From Nocardia aurea (lineage in GTDB: Bacteria; Actinomycetota; Actinomycetes; Mycobacteriales; Mycobacteriaceae): a stretch of 64,000 nucleotides of DNA. The stretch is from contig NZ_QCYJ01000103.1 of assembly GCF_003123685.1 (NCBI RefSeq), forward strand, positions 496,001-560,000, given 5' to 3'. Below the pieces are notes generated by a model. The model made no database searches and was not told the origin of the DNA. It saw only the letters and a program-made list of their open reading frames with translations. Positions 1 to 8,850 of the stretch are shown here, in pieces; within the stretch, counting starts at the first letter, position 1, and every line of letters starts with the position of its first letter. The position numbers and the translations under genes are program-made.

Positions 1-29
1 CGCAGCCACCTTTATGAAGGAGATTCCAC

Positions 30-662
30 CTACACCGCGATGGTGCCGTAGATGGATCTGAGCCAGATCGCGACCAGGGCTTCGATCCGTTGTTCCACCG
101 TGGGTGGGCCGTCGGCGCTGAATTGTTCGAACGCGCGTTCGTTCAGTTCGACCAGGATGGTGGCGAGGGCGACGCTGTCCGGGCCGTCCGGCGCGTGGCC
201 GTTCGCGCGTTCGGCCTCGATCACGGCGGCGATCGGTTCGACGAAGGAGGCGCGGGTGGTGTTCCAGAGTTCGGCCACCGACTGATTGCGCTGGCGGGCG
301 GTCACCATGGCCTGGAACAGGCGGCGGTGGCCCTCCCACGCCGCGAAGACTCCGCGCAGCGCGTCTTCGAGACGGTCGCGCGGTGAACCGGCGCCGTCGA
401 CCAGCAGGTGGGTCGCGTCGAGCACTTCGCGGTACATCTCCGCGCCGAGCGCGGCCACACAGGCCGCTTTGTCCTCGAAGTAGAAATAGAACGCCGACCG
501 GGTGACGCCTGCCGCCGCGGTCAGATCGGCGACGTTGATGTCGTCGAGAACCTGCACCTTCAACTTCTCGTCCAAGGCCCGCAGCAGGGCGAGACGGCGT
601 TGATCGCCGCGTTTGGGGGTACGCCGGTCGAGCAGTCCACCCGCGTCGTCGGTCGCGGCCAT
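30..662 (-). CDS. EthR-like TetR-family transcriptional repressor
   Basis: Predicted DNA-binding repressor of 210 residues. The N-terminal TetR helix-turn-helix contains a recognition helix ending in FYFYF, as in mycobacterial EthR. The C-terminal half also tracks EthR closely: VAELWNT, IEAERANG, LNERAF and a terminal IWLRSIYG all have direct counterparts there. EthR represses the Baeyer-Villiger monooxygenase gene ethA; here the regulator lies 155 bp downstream of a hydrolase and a flavin monooxygenase on the same strand, so those are the likely targets. The frame stays open to 749, but the ATG at 662 starts the protein shortly before the conserved domain and was chosen. Family assignment is firm; target and ligand are inferred. 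Confidence 0.85.
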   Translation of the reverse strand: MAATDDAGGLLDRRTPKRGDQRRLALLRALDEKLKVQVLDDINVADLTAAAGVTRSAFYFYFEDKAACVAALGAEMYREVLDATHLLVDGAGSPRDRLEDALRGVFAAWEGHRRLFQAMVTARQRNQSVAELWNTTRASFVEPIAAVIEAERANGHAPDGPDSVALATILVELNERAFEQFSADGPPTVEQRIEALVAIWLRSIYGTIAV

Positions 663-817
663 CTCAGCTCTCCGACCGTGTCGGTGCGGATTCGTGCGGG
701 AGGTGACGCATGTGTCGAGTGTGCCGTGGTCCCGGCGAGCCGTCGCCACGCACCCCGTCCGATACGGCCGACATATCCGGCTCTCGTCCGAATCTCATTG
801 ATTTGTCGCCGATTTCG

Positions 818-1756
818 TTACGGTCTCCGCAATACTCGGGTCAGGAACGCGGCCTGATGCTCGCGCACCGCCTCGTGCAGGCGTTTGCCCGGATACACGT
901 CGAAATGGTCACCCGGGTAGTGCCGGATCTGCGCCCGCGCCTTGACCGCGGTCTTGACGGCGGCCCCGACCGGGACGCAGCGGTCGAAATCGGCGATCTG
1001 GAAAAGGGCCGGGCACCGCAGGGCCGGGGCGAAGCGTCGCGGGCGGTGCCCCATGGCCTCGAAGGCGATCGACGCACTCACCTCGTTACGCCAGGTGGGT
1101 CCGGCGATCGAGAGGTAATCGTCGTACGTGCCGGGCAGATTCAGCAGCGCGAGCTCGTCCGGGCGCCCGACCGCGGGCAGCATGACCCGGGGTCGGCGGG
1201 CGGCGGCGGCGCGTCTGTCCTCGGCGGCGCGCAGCAGCAGGCGCGCGGTCGTCGCGGCGCGGGTGGGCAGTGACGCGGCCGGTTCCGCGGTCGGCGGCGC
1301 CGACACGGCGGGGCGATCGGCGGCCAGACCCGACACCAACGGTGTCAGCGCGATGATCGCGGCGATATCGGTGCGTCCCGCCGCGACCTCGAGGACGGTG
1401 CCGCCCGACAGCGAGACACCCCAGAGCACCAGCCGTCGCGGATCCACACCCGGGAGGAGCGCGGCGGTCCGCAACGCCGCGCGGTAGTCCTCGATCTGTC
1501 CCCGTAGCGAGATGACCTGGCGCGGTTCGCCCGCGCTCGCGCCGAAACCCCGGTAGTCGAACGCGAGGACGTCGAGTCCGGCTTCGGCCAGACGCGCGCC
1601 GAAGGAATCCAGTCCGCAGTCCTTGGTTCCGGCGAAACCGTGCGCCATGACGACGGCGGGCCGTCCGGCGTCGGTGGCCAAGTGGTCGTGCGCGGCGGGG
1701 AAATGCCAGGCGTCGCAATCCACGCCGTGGGAGTCGAAGGTGAGCGATCGGGGCAT
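818..1756 (-). CDS. alpha/beta hydrolase
   Basis: A 312-residue serine hydrolase of the alpha/beta fold. The oxyanion-side motif HGFAGTKD, the nucleophile elbow WGVSLSGG, a late DFDRCVPV strand-turn carrying an acid, and the terminal GDHFDVY histidine give a complete Ser-Asp-His set. The elbow reads G-x-S-x-S rather than the commoner G-x-S-x-G, which is usual in the YcjY/CocE-like branch. It lies 71 bp downstream of the flavin monooxygenase on the same strand, so it may hydrolyse the ester or acyl product of that enzyme; that pairing is an inference. ATG 1756 is preceded by GGAG about ten bases upstream. The open frame continues to 2413 but overlaps the monooxygenase and was not used. Confidence 0.85.
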   Translation of the reverse strand: MPRSLTFDSHGVDCDAWHFPAAHDHLATDAGRPAVVMAHGFAGTKDCGLDSFGARLAEAGLDVLAFDYRGFGASAGEPRQVISLRGQIEDYRAALRTAALLPGVDPRRLVLWGVSLSGGTVLEVAAGRTDIAAIIALTPLVSGLAADRPAVSAPPTAEPAASLPTRAATTARLLLRAAEDRRAAAARRPRVMLPAVGRPDELALLNLPGTYDDYLSIAGPTWRNEVSASIAFEAMGHRPRRFAPALRCPALFQIADFDRCVPVGAAVKTAVKARAQIRHYPGDHFDVYPGKRLHEAVREHQAAFLTRVLRRP

Positions 1757-1827
1757 GGGGCCGTCTCCGTCGGGCTGATCGCCGGTGGTCCCGGCGGGGC
1801 TGGTCGTCGTGGTGGGGCGCGGGTGAT

Positions 1828-3189
1828 TCACGCGCGCGCCCGCTGGGTGATCGCCGCGCCGCCCGCGAGCGCCCGGCGTCGGCCTTCGGGCAGTTCGCTG
1901 ACCCGCATCTGCCGCTCGTAGGTGAAGAAGTCGACCTGCTGGGTGTGTCGCGGCCGGTCGAGGACGTGTCCGGTGTACATCTGCTCGTCCTCGGTGATGA
2001 CCTGTTCCATCACCTCGGGTGTCGGCGGGCGGTATTGGCCCGCCGCGTAGGCGGCGATCATGCGCGCCTGGCATTCCACGAAAGGGAACAGCGTCGGCAC
2101 CGACTGGGCGAAACCCGTGAACGCGAGATCGTCCATGCCCGGCACGAGGATGCGTTTGTACAGGCGGATGCGATTGTCCGGCGCGCTGATCAGATCCGGA
2201 TCGAAGAACGGGAAGGTGATGTTGTAGCCGGTGGCGTAGACGATCACGTCGATATCGGCGCTGGTGCCGTCGACGAAATGGACCGTTCGGCCGTCGAGCC
2301 GCGCCACATCGGGTTTGGGGGTCACATCGCCGCAGCCCAGGCGCAACGGCAGTTCGATCGACTGGGTGCCGTGCGCGTCCATGAACCGGTGCGTCGGCTT
2401 CGGCAGACCCCACTGCTCCGGATTACCCGAGATGAATTCGGCGAAGCCGTTCACCATCCAGCGGAACATCCGGCGCGGCATGAAAGGCAGCGCGGCGCCG
2501 TATTTGTCGACCGGCCTGCCCGCCATGTACTTCGGCACGATCCACGACCCGGAACGGGTGGACAGGTACACCGTGTTCTCGGTGGCGCGCGAGGACAGTT
2601 CGACGGTGATGTCGGCCGAGCTGTTGCCGATCCCGACGACGAGAATGCGCCGACCGTGCAGGTCGAGCGGTTCGCGCGGATCGATGTAGTGGTGCGAATG
2701 GATCGTCTCGCCGGTGAAGGCGCCGGGAAAATCCGGGTAGCGCGGATCCCAGTGATGCCCATTGGCGACCACGAGGAAATCGAAATCACGGGCCGTCCCG
2801 TCGGCGGTGTGCAGCGTCCACCCGCCCTCGGCGTGATGTTGCGCGCGCACGACGGCGTTGCCGAATTCGATCCGGTCGAGCAATCCGAAGGCCGCCGCGT
2901 ACTCGTCCAGATAGGCCTTGATCTGCGAGTGGTGTGGGAAGTCCGGATACTCCTGCGGAATCGGGAAGTCCTGGAACGACAGCCGGTATTTCGAGGTGTC
3001 GATATGCAGCGACCGGTACGCGCTCGAGTGCCCGTTCGGATTGCGGAACGCCCAGTTGCCGCCGATCCGATCCGACGCTTCGAAACAGGTGTAGGGAATC
3101 CCGTAGTCCCCGAGCATCTTCCCCGCCGTGAGCCCGGCGATGCCCGCGCCGATGATCGCGGTGGACGGTGGACTGCCGGTCTCGCTCAT
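1828..3189 (-). CDS. flavin-containing (class B) monooxygenase
   Basis: FAD- and NADPH-dependent monooxygenase of 453 residues. The FAD-binding GAGIAGL lies near the N-terminus, the NADPH-binding GIGNSSAD is mid-protein, and between them is FTGETIHSHHY, matching the class B FMO fingerprint FxGxxxHxxx(Y/F). Baeyer-Villiger enzymes normally have W at the last position, so this is closer to N/S-oxygenating FMOs, though substrates cannot be read from sequence. ATG 3189 was chosen over 3228 because a GAAGGA ribosome-binding site sits seven bases ahead of it. The hydrolase and EthR-like regulator follow on the same strand, and a perfect 12-bp palindrome lies about 50 bp upstream. Confidence 0.9.
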   Translation of the reverse strand: MSETGSPPSTAIIGAGIAGLTAGKMLGDYGIPYTCFEASDRIGGNWAFRNPNGHSSAYRSLHIDTSKYRLSFQDFPIPQEYPDFPHHSQIKAYLDEYAAAFGLLDRIEFGNAVVRAQHHAEGGWTLHTADGTARDFDFLVVANGHHWDPRYPDFPGAFTGETIHSHHYIDPREPLDLHGRRILVVGIGNSSADITVELSSRATENTVYLSTRSGSWIVPKYMAGRPVDKYGAALPFMPRRMFRWMVNGFAEFISGNPEQWGLPKPTHRFMDAHGTQSIELPLRLGCGDVTPKPDVARLDGRTVHFVDGTSADIDVIVYATGYNITFPFFDPDLISAPDNRIRLYKRILVPGMDDLAFTGFAQSVPTLFPFVECQARMIAAYAAGQYRPPTPEVMEQVITEDEQMYTGHVLDRPRHTQQVDFFTYERQMRVSELPEGRRRALAGGAAITQRARA

Positions 3190-3240
3190 GGTGATCCTTC
3201 GTGCTGGTCGGGTCGGCGCACTCGCCACCGACTCGTAATC

Positions 3241-3252
3241 TGACGCGCGTCA
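3241..3252. promoter_or_regulatory. putative repressor operator (12-bp palindrome)
   Basis: TGACGCGCGTCA is a perfect palindrome about 50 bp upstream of the flavin monooxygenase start. On the minus strand it is immediately preceded by TATATT, a plausible -10 element. A repressor bound here would block the promoter, and the EthR-like TetR protein at the end of the gene group is the obvious candidate. The palindrome is seen; binding is inferred. Confidence 0.45.
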
Positions 3253-3481
3253 AATATAACTGTCGTGCGTGAAATCGGACGAGAATCGCGGATATCGCCG
3301 ACCACGGCGGGTGGAAACGACAGCGCTTCCGCCATCGCGATCCGGGTCGACCGAGTGCGCGGGGATCGATACGCGGTGGGTGTACATCGAACGGCTCCGC
3401 AGGCGCGGTCCGGAAGTATTCGGAATTTCGGGTGCGGGCTCGTCATCCGTGGCGCCGGGCACGTGGCGTCGGCGACCGGTT

Positions 3482-4651
3482 CTAGCGGCCTTCGTCGACG
3501 CGTGCGGGGAGCACGAGCGGGCGGCGCAGACGCGGGGGGACCGCGGTGAACAGCGATCCCATCGCGGCCAGCGTTCCGGACAGGTCGGAACGGCCGGACA
3601 GGTAGGCGCGCTGGCGTGCGGTCGGCAGCGTGAAGAAGGCGTCGAAGAATTCCGGCACCTCGTGCGGCGGCATGGCCAGCAGTGCGCGCAGTCCGGCGGC
3701 GCGCAGTTCGGCGACCGCGCGGGTGCGCAGCGGGTGGACCGGGGAGTCGGCGGCCACCGCGTCGGCGGCGGCCAGGGCCGCGGCGACGCTGTAACCCGTT
3801 GCCGGGTGCGTGAATCCGCCCGCCGCGCCGAATCGGTGACGGCCGTGGTGTCCGCCCTGGACCGGGAAACGGACGCGCTCGACGGTCTCGTCGCCGTCGA
3901 GTTCGATTCCCCGCGAACGTAATCGATGAATCAGGCGATCCCTGAGTTCACCGGTGGACAGTGCCGGTCGTCCCGCCAGGCAGGTCTCCTCGAGCAGCAT
4001 GGTGCCGCCACCGAGCGGTACCGCGTACAGGAATGACGGTGGCGCATCGTCTTTCGTGCCGTTGTCGCGTCGCCAGTCCATGAAGACCGGCTCGATGCCT
4101 TCTGTCCGCTCGGGACCGAGGAATACGCCGTAGGCGGTCTGTTCGGCGAGCGCGGGGGAGCGGGCGACGCCGCGGGCATCGATCACCCGGTCCGCGGTGA
4201 GCACGGTTCCCGACGCGCAGACCACCGAATCGCGGCCGAGTTCGATCGCCCGGTCCGTCAGTACCGTCGCCGCGTCGATGTCGAGCGATGCGCGCAGCCG
4301 CTCCGAATCGAAGACGACGTAGCGCCGGTCCACGTCGTGACGTCGACGTCCCCAGACGACCGGACGCTCGATGCTCGCGGCGACGACAGCGGGATCGAGC
4401 CAATCGGGGAGTTCGTCGGCCCACGCCGCGTACGTCGCCGTCCAGTGCCGTGCCGGAACCGGATCGACGACGGTCACCGTGAGCCCGCGCGCCAGGCAGC
4501 GCGAGGCGACGGCCCGGCCCGCGGGGCCGAGTCCGCAGACGACGACCCGCTCGCTCACCGCCGCCGCTTGCTGCGTGACATCCACATCGGGTGCTCCGTT
4601 CGCATCGGTGCCGCCGTACGTCGAGACCCCCGCGCGCCCCGCCGCGGCCAC
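3482..4651 (-). CDS. crtL: lycopene beta-cyclase (CrtL/LCYb type)
   Basis: Flavoprotein predicted to convert the psi-end groups of lycopene to beta-ionone rings. An N-terminal dinucleotide-binding VVVCGLGPAGRAV opens the Rossmann fold. Mid-protein VFMDWR, SFLYAVPL and LLEETCLAGRP match the hallmark blocks of plant and cyanobacterial lycopene cyclases. Many actinobacteria use small heterodimeric CrtYc/CrtYd cyclases, so a monomeric CrtL is notable; related monomeric enzymes are known in Rhodococcus. No phytoene synthase or desaturase is adjacent, so the rest of the pathway must lie elsewhere. The listed start is a GTG; a further GTG about 32 codons in, just before the Rossmann strand, may be the real one. 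Confidence 0.85.
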   Translation of the reverse strand: MAAAGRAGVSTYGGTDANGAPDVDVTQQAAAVSERVVVCGLGPAGRAVASRCLARGLTVTVVDPVPARHWTATYAAWADELPDWLDPAVVAASIERPVVWGRRRHDVDRRYVVFDSERLRASLDIDAATVLTDRAIELGRDSVVCASGTVLTADRVIDARGVARSPALAEQTAYGVFLGPERTEGIEPVFMDWRRDNGTKDDAPPSFLYAVPLGGGTMLLEETCLAGRPALSTGELRDRLIHRLRSRGIELDGDETVERVRFPVQGGHHGRHRFGAAGGFTHPATGYSVAAALAAADAVAADSPVHPLRTRAVAELRAAGLRALLAMPPHEVPEFFDAFFTLPTARQRAYLSGRSDLSGTLAAMGSLFTAVPPRLRRPLVLPARVDEGR

Positions 4652-4726
4652 ACGGCCGCCTGCCCGACCATGCCATCTCCGCGCGGCCCGGCCCCGATCG
4701 GAGCACGGACGCCTACGGGACCGTCC

Positions 4727-5491
4727 TCACAGACCGCCCGTCGAGAGCAGCCCACCGTCCACGCGCACCGTCTCACCGGTGATCCACGCGGCCTCGTCGG
4801 AGGCGAGGAAGGCGATCAGGCGGGCGACGTCCTCCGGTGAGCCGAGACGTTTCATCGGATACACCGAGGCGGCCTTCTCCTCGTCGGCGGAGTACAGCGC
4901 GTCCGCGAATTTGGTCTTGACGACGCCGGGAGCGACGGCGTTGACCCGGATCTTCGGTCCGAGCTGCCAGGCGAGTTCGTCGGTGAGCCGGATGAGCGCG
5001 GCCTTGGAGGCGCCGTAGGCGGCGATCACGCCGGTGGAACGGATACCGGCGACGCTGGCGACGTTGACGACCGCGCCGCCGTTGTCGCGCATCCACGCCT
5101 TGTACGCCTCCTGGATGTAGCCCAGGGCGGCCACGACGTTCACGTCGAAGATCTTGCGCACCGCGTCCAGATCGGCCTCCATCAGCGACCCGTACACCGG
5201 GTTGATGCCGGTGTTGTTGATCAGGATGTCGATCGAACCGAATTCGGCGACCACCCGTGCCACCGCGGCGGCCCTGCTGTCGGCATCGCCGGAGTTGCCC
5301 GCGAGCGCCACGATCTCGCCCTTGTGGCCCAGCGCGCGCAATTCGGCGGCCGCGGCCTCGAGCGGTTCCGGTTTGCGCGCGGTGATCAGCACGTTCGCGC
5401 CGCGTCGTGCCAGTTCGGCGGCGACCGCCTTGCCGATACCCCGGCTCGCGCCGCTGACCAGTGCGCTTCTACCCAACAGATCGGTGCTCAT
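4727..5491 (-). CDS. SDR-family NAD(P)-dependent oxidoreductase
   Basis: Classical short-chain dehydrogenase of 254 residues. The cofactor motif is GASRGIG at the N-terminus, followed by NNTGIN, a catalytic serine in NVASVAG, YGASK with the catalytic Tyr and Lys, and a C-terminal WITGETVRVDGG typical of 3-oxoacyl-ACP reductase or glucose-dehydrogenase-like SDRs. It lies 75 bp upstream of the lycopene cyclase on the same strand, so co-transcription is possible, but no carotenoid role can be claimed. The substrate is unknown. Confidence 0.88.
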   Translation of the reverse strand: MSTDLLGRSALVSGASRGIGKAVAAELARRGANVLITARKPEPLEAAAAELRALGHKGEIVALAGNSGDADSRAAAVARVVAEFGSIDILINNTGINPVYGSLMEADLDAVRKIFDVNVVAALGYIQEAYKAWMRDNGGAVVNVASVAGIRSTGVIAAYGASKAALIRLTDELAWQLGPKIRVNAVAPGVVKTKFADALYSADEEKAASVYPMKRLGSPEDVARLIAFLASDEAAWITGETVRVDGGLLSTGGL

Positions 5492-5751
5492 GTGAGGGCA
5501 CGTTACCGCAGCGATCTCGGCCTCCGGTCGAGGATGCGGACCGGCAATCTCCTGGAATTCGCGGCCTCGATTCGGCCCGTGGGAACCTCCCGCGAAGAGT
5601 TATTGCCGTCACATGAGCATCGCGCGGTGCATGGTGTGGGTTATATGGCGGGTAAAATCGGTGGTTCTTGTGGGTATCGCGTCGCACAATCGAGCAGCAA
5701 CCGCCCAGCAGCGCCTATTCGCACCATTGTCTATTCGTGAGGAGCCCGTCT

Positions 5752-7383
5752 GTGATCACCGCGACCGACCTGGAGGTCCGGGCCGGAGTCCGCACCCTGT
5801 TGTCGGCACCTGGTCCGGCGTTGCGGGTGCAGGCGGGCGACCGGATCGGCCTCGTCGGACGTAACGGCGCGGGCAAGACGACGACCCTGCGGATCCTCGC
5901 GGGCGAGGGCGAACCCTACGCGGGGAAGATTCTGCGCTCCACCGAAATCGGATACCTGCCGCAGGACCCTCGCGAGGGCAACCTGGACGTGCTCGCCCGT
6001 GACAGGGTGCTGTCGGCGCGGGGCCTCGACAGTCTCATCCGGGACATGGAGAAGCAGCAGGCGCTGATGGCCGAGGTCGCCGACGAGGCGGAACGCGAGA
6101 AGGCGATCCGTAAGTACGGCAGGCTCGAAGAGCGTTTCTCCTCACTCGGCGGCTATGTCGCCGAGAGCGAGGCGGCCAGGATCTGCCACAGCCTCGGTCT
6201 GCCGGACCGGGTGCTCGGCCAGGCGCTGCGCACGCTGTCCGGTGGTCAGCGTCGGCGAATCGAATTGGCGCGCATCCTCTTCTCCGCCTCCGACGGCAGT
6301 GGCGGCCGCTCCGATCGCATCCTGCTTCTGGACGAGCCGACCAACCACCTCGATGCCGACTCCATCACCTGGCTGCGCGGATTCCTGCAGAGCCACGACG
6401 GCGGCGTGATCGTCATCAGCCACGATGTGGAACTGCTCGAGGCGGTCGTGAACAAGGTGTGGTTCCTCGACGCGGTGCGCGGCGAGGCGGACGTCTACAA
6501 CATGGGCTGGAAGAAATATCTCGACGCCCGTGCCACCGACGAGCAGCGCCGGGTCAGGGAACGCGCCAACGCCGAGAAGAAGGCGAGCGCGCTCAAGTCG
6601 CAGGCCGCCAAACTCGGCGCGAAGGCCACGAAAGCCACTGCGGCACAGAACATGGCCAAACGCGCCGACCGACTGCTGGCCGAACTCGACGATGTCAGGG
6701 TCGCCGACCGGGTCGCCAGGATCAAGTTCCCGGAACCGGCCCCGTGCGGCAAGACACCGCTGATGGCGGAGAACCTGACCAAACTCTACGGTTCGCTCGA
6801 GATCTTCACCGGCGTGAACCTCGCCATCGACCGGGGCAGCCGGGTGGTCATCCTCGGCCTCAACGGCGCGGGTAAGACGACCCTGCTGCGACTGCTCGCG
6901 GGCGTCGAGACGCCGACCGCGGGCGGTCTGGTAGCCGGACACGGCTTGAAGGTCGGCTATTTCGCGCAGGAGCACGACACCCTCGACGACACCGCGACGG
7001 TGTGGGAGAACATCCGCCATGCGGCGCCGGACGCGGGTGAGCAGGAATTGCGCGGTCTGCTCGGCGCGTTCATGTTCTCCGGTCCGCAACTGGAACAGCC
7101 CGCGGGAACCCTGTCCGGCGGTGAGAAGACGCGTCTTGCGCTGGCGGGCCTGGTCTCGTCGGCGGCCAATGTGCTGCTGCTCGACGAGCCGACCAACAAC
7201 CTCGATCCGATCTCGCGCGAACAGGTGCTCGACGCGCTGCGCACCTACGGCGGCGCGGTGGTGCTGGTGACCCACGATCCGGGCGCGGCGGAGGCTTTGT
7301 CGCCGGAGCGGGTCATTCTACTGCCCGACGGCACGGAAGATCATTGGTCGGCTGAATATCTGGAATTGATTCAGCTCGCGTGA
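5752..7383 (+). CDS. ABC-F family ATPase (Rv1473-like)
   Basis: Soluble protein of 543 residues with two ABC nucleotide-binding domains and no membrane segments, the arrangement of ABC-F ribosome-associated factors such as EttA and Uup. Walker A motifs are GRNGAGKT near residue 36 and GLNGAGKT near 369. Signature motifs are LSGGQRRRIELARIL and LSGGEKTRLALAGL, each followed by LLLDEPTN. A charged linker rich in Lys and Ala separates the domains. The start is GTG 5752, seven bases after a GTGAGGAG ribosome-binding site; longer frames from 5668 begin before the ABC fold. The next gene, a small HTH protein, keeps the order of M. tuberculosis Rv1473-Rv1473A. The exact ribosomal role, housekeeping or antibiotic protection, is not decidable here. 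Confidence 0.9.
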   Translation: MITATDLEVRAGVRTLLSAPGPALRVQAGDRIGLVGRNGAGKTTTLRILAGEGEPYAGKILRSTEIGYLPQDPREGNLDVLARDRVLSARGLDSLIRDMEKQQALMAEVADEAEREKAIRKYGRLEERFSSLGGYVAESEAARICHSLGLPDRVLGQALRTLSGGQRRRIELARILFSASDGSGGRSDRILLLDEPTNHLDADSITWLRGFLQSHDGGVIVISHDVELLEAVVNKVWFLDAVRGEADVYNMGWKKYLDARATDEQRRVRERANAEKKASALKSQAAKLGAKATKATAAQNMAKRADRLLAELDDVRVADRVARIKFPEPAPCGKTPLMAENLTKLYGSLEIFTGVNLAIDRGSRVVILGLNGAGKTTLLRLLAGVETPTAGGLVAGHGLKVGYFAQEHDTLDDTATVWENIRHAAPDAGEQELRGLLGAFMFSGPQLEQPAGTLSGGEKTRLALAGLVSSAANVLLLDEPTNNLDPISREQVLDALRTYGGAVVLVTHDPGAAEALSPERVILLPDGTEDHWSAEYLELIQLA

Positions 7384-7402
7384 TTCTCATCACAAGCACC
7401 CG

Positions 7403-7431
7403 TTGATCAGGGCCCGTCGAGTGCTTAGCCT
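7403..7431 (+). promoter_or_regulatory. putative sigma70-type promoter of the small HTH gene
   Basis: TTGATC (7403-7408) and TAGCCT (7426-7431) are separated by 17 bp, a good match to the housekeeping promoter pattern. It lies 35 bp before the HTH gene, suggesting that gene can be transcribed apart from the ABC-F gene upstream. Confidence 0.45.
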
Positions 7432-7466
7432 GGAGTGACGCGCTGCTCGGCGACTCGGAGGAAGCC

Positions 7467-7700
7467 ATGAGCGACAGGCCCACACAGAACAAGGCCCCAT
7501 TGGGAAAGGGCACCCGCGTCACGGGGAAGTCACGTGACCGTCTACAGAACCAGTTGAAGAAGCAATACGAGGCGGGTGCAAGCATCCGCTCGCTGGCACG
7601 CGCTACGGGGCGCTCCTACGGATTCATCCACAACGTGCTGGTGGAGTCGCATGTGCAACTCCGCAGCCGCGGTGGTGCCAATCGGCGAAAGAGCCAATAG
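7467..7700 (+). CDS. small helix-turn-helix protein (Rv1473A-like)
   Basis: A 77-residue basic protein. Residues 37-65 read as a helix-turn-helix with SIRSLARATGRSYGFIHNVL, the pattern of a resolvase/Hin-like recognition helix, while the first 35 residues are Lys/Arg-rich and probably disordered. Its position directly after the ABC-F gene matches Rv1473A of M. tuberculosis, annotated there as a possible transcriptional regulator. The GGAGGAAGCC sequence before ATG 7467 is a strong ribosome-binding site. No operator could be assigned. Confidence 0.82.
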   Translation: MSDRPTQNKAPLGKGTRVTGKSRDRLQNQLKKQYEAGASIRSLARATGRSYGFIHNVLVESHVQLRSRGGANRRKSQ

Positions 7701-7724
7701 CCGACGATCGAATGTGACCTTCTG

Positions 7725-7761
7725 CCGTACCGCCGGTCCGAACCTCGGATCGGTGGTACGG
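7725..7761 (+). terminator. strong hairpin, probable terminator
   Basis: A 16-bp uninterrupted stem with a five-base loop (AACCT), starting 24 bp after the HTH stop codon. Two positions are G-U pairs on the plus-strand transcript, which would be C-A mismatches on the opposite strand, so it serves plus-strand transcription. No U-tract follows, as is common in GC-rich actinobacteria. Confidence 0.7.
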
Positions 7762-7875
7762 ACGGACGGTCATGCGCGCGTCGGCGTATCCGCCACGGGC
7801 ACAACGGGATAACGTCGTGTCATGAGGGCTTGACCCGAGTCCGGGATCATCGTGCCCGGGGAGGGGTGGAGCGGA

Positions 7876-8838
7876 TCAGTAGCCGGGAACCGCGCCGTCA
7901 CCGTGCACGAGCAGATTGCTCAGGCTGCGGAACAGCGGTAATCCGGTCTTGATCTCCAGGTAGGCGAACTGGCCCTGCGGGTTGACCTCGAGGAAGTAGT
8001 ACTCGCCGTCGCGGCCGAGCCGTAGGTCGATCACGCCGAAACTCAGCCCGAGCGCGCCCATCAGTGTGGCGAGAGATTTGCTCACCGAGGCGGGTAGTTG
8101 CTCGCGCGCGAATTCGACGGAGGTGTCGAGGCGGGAATCGATGCGCCCGACACCGGCCTGCGAATCGATCCGCACCGTCCACTCCACGCCGTCGACCCAC
8201 ACCACGCGCAGGTCGCAGGTGGCGTCGATGTAATCCTGGAAGGTGGTCGGCGAGGTGCGGATACTCGTGAGCTTCCCGAAGTCCGCGCGATCGATGATCC
8301 TGGTCTCCGCGAATTCGGCTCGCCCGGTCCCGGTGCGTTTGTAAACCACTGGGCCGGGACGGGATTCGGCGAAGCTGCGGGCCTCGTCCGGATCATTGGT
8401 GATCAATGTCTCGGGAACGGTGAAACCGGCGCGCAGTGCCGTCTCCAGTTGAACGATCTTGCGGCTCGCTGTGCGGTCGGCGCCGGGATCGTTGATCCAG
8501 GCGGCGGGAATGGACCACAGCATGCCCTGGCTGAAACCGTCGCATTCGGCTTGGCGGAAGGCGTCGTCGGAGGCCCTGATACCGGTGGGGACCGCGGATG
8601 GATGCGGCCGGCGCCACCAGACCGAACGGACGTCGTCGAGTCCGATGAGGTGCGACATCGAGCGCGTCGTGCCGAGCCGGTCCAGCCGGAAGCTCCCGTA
8701 CTCGCGCGGGAAATCACGCAGGTCGAGATGAATCGGGCTGAGCCCGTGGTGCTCTCGCAGCGTCGCTGCCATCGCGGTGCCGTGTAGATCGTCGGATTCC
8801 GAGACAATGAGCACCGAACCTCGCGGGCTTGCCACCAT
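7876..8838 (-). CDS. MvdD-like ATP-grasp peptide ligase (graspetide maturase)
   Basis: A 320-residue ATP-grasp enzyme of the MvdC/MvdD class, which forms side-chain ester or amide links between acidic residues and Ser/Thr or Lys of a ribosomal peptide. The N-terminal pre-ATP-grasp region has the family block VWWRRPHPS and WINDPGADRTASRKIVQLETA; the nucleotide-binding lysine is in VVYKRTGTG; the metal-binding end is FLEVNPQGQFAYLE. The gene starts 12 bp after the stop of the upstream gene, whose Ser/Thr/Asp-rich tail looks like a graspetide core. No methyltransferase, transporter or second ligase is adjacent, so this would be a minimal two-gene RiPP locus. Family assignment is strong; the product is unknown. 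Confidence 0.88.
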   Translation of the reverse strand: MVASPRGSVLIVSESDDLHGTAMAATLREHHGLSPIHLDLRDFPREYGSFRLDRLGTTRSMSHLIGLDDVRSVWWRRPHPSAVPTGIRASDDAFRQAECDGFSQGMLWSIPAAWINDPGADRTASRKIVQLETALRAGFTVPETLITNDPDEARSFAESRPGPVVYKRTGTGRAEFAETRIIDRADFGKLTSIRTSPTTFQDYIDATCDLRVVWVDGVEWTVRIDSQAGVGRIDSRLDTSVEFAREQLPASVSKSLATLMGALGLSFGVIDLRLGRDGEYYFLEVNPQGQFAYLEIKTGLPLFRSLSNLLVHGDGAVPGY

Positions 8839-8850
8839 GCGCGGGGCCGC

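Noticed and set aside
1945..3243. 432-codon plus-strand frame opposite the flavin monooxygenase
   Set aside because: Antisense shadow; the minus-strand frame has complete FAD and NADPH motifs.
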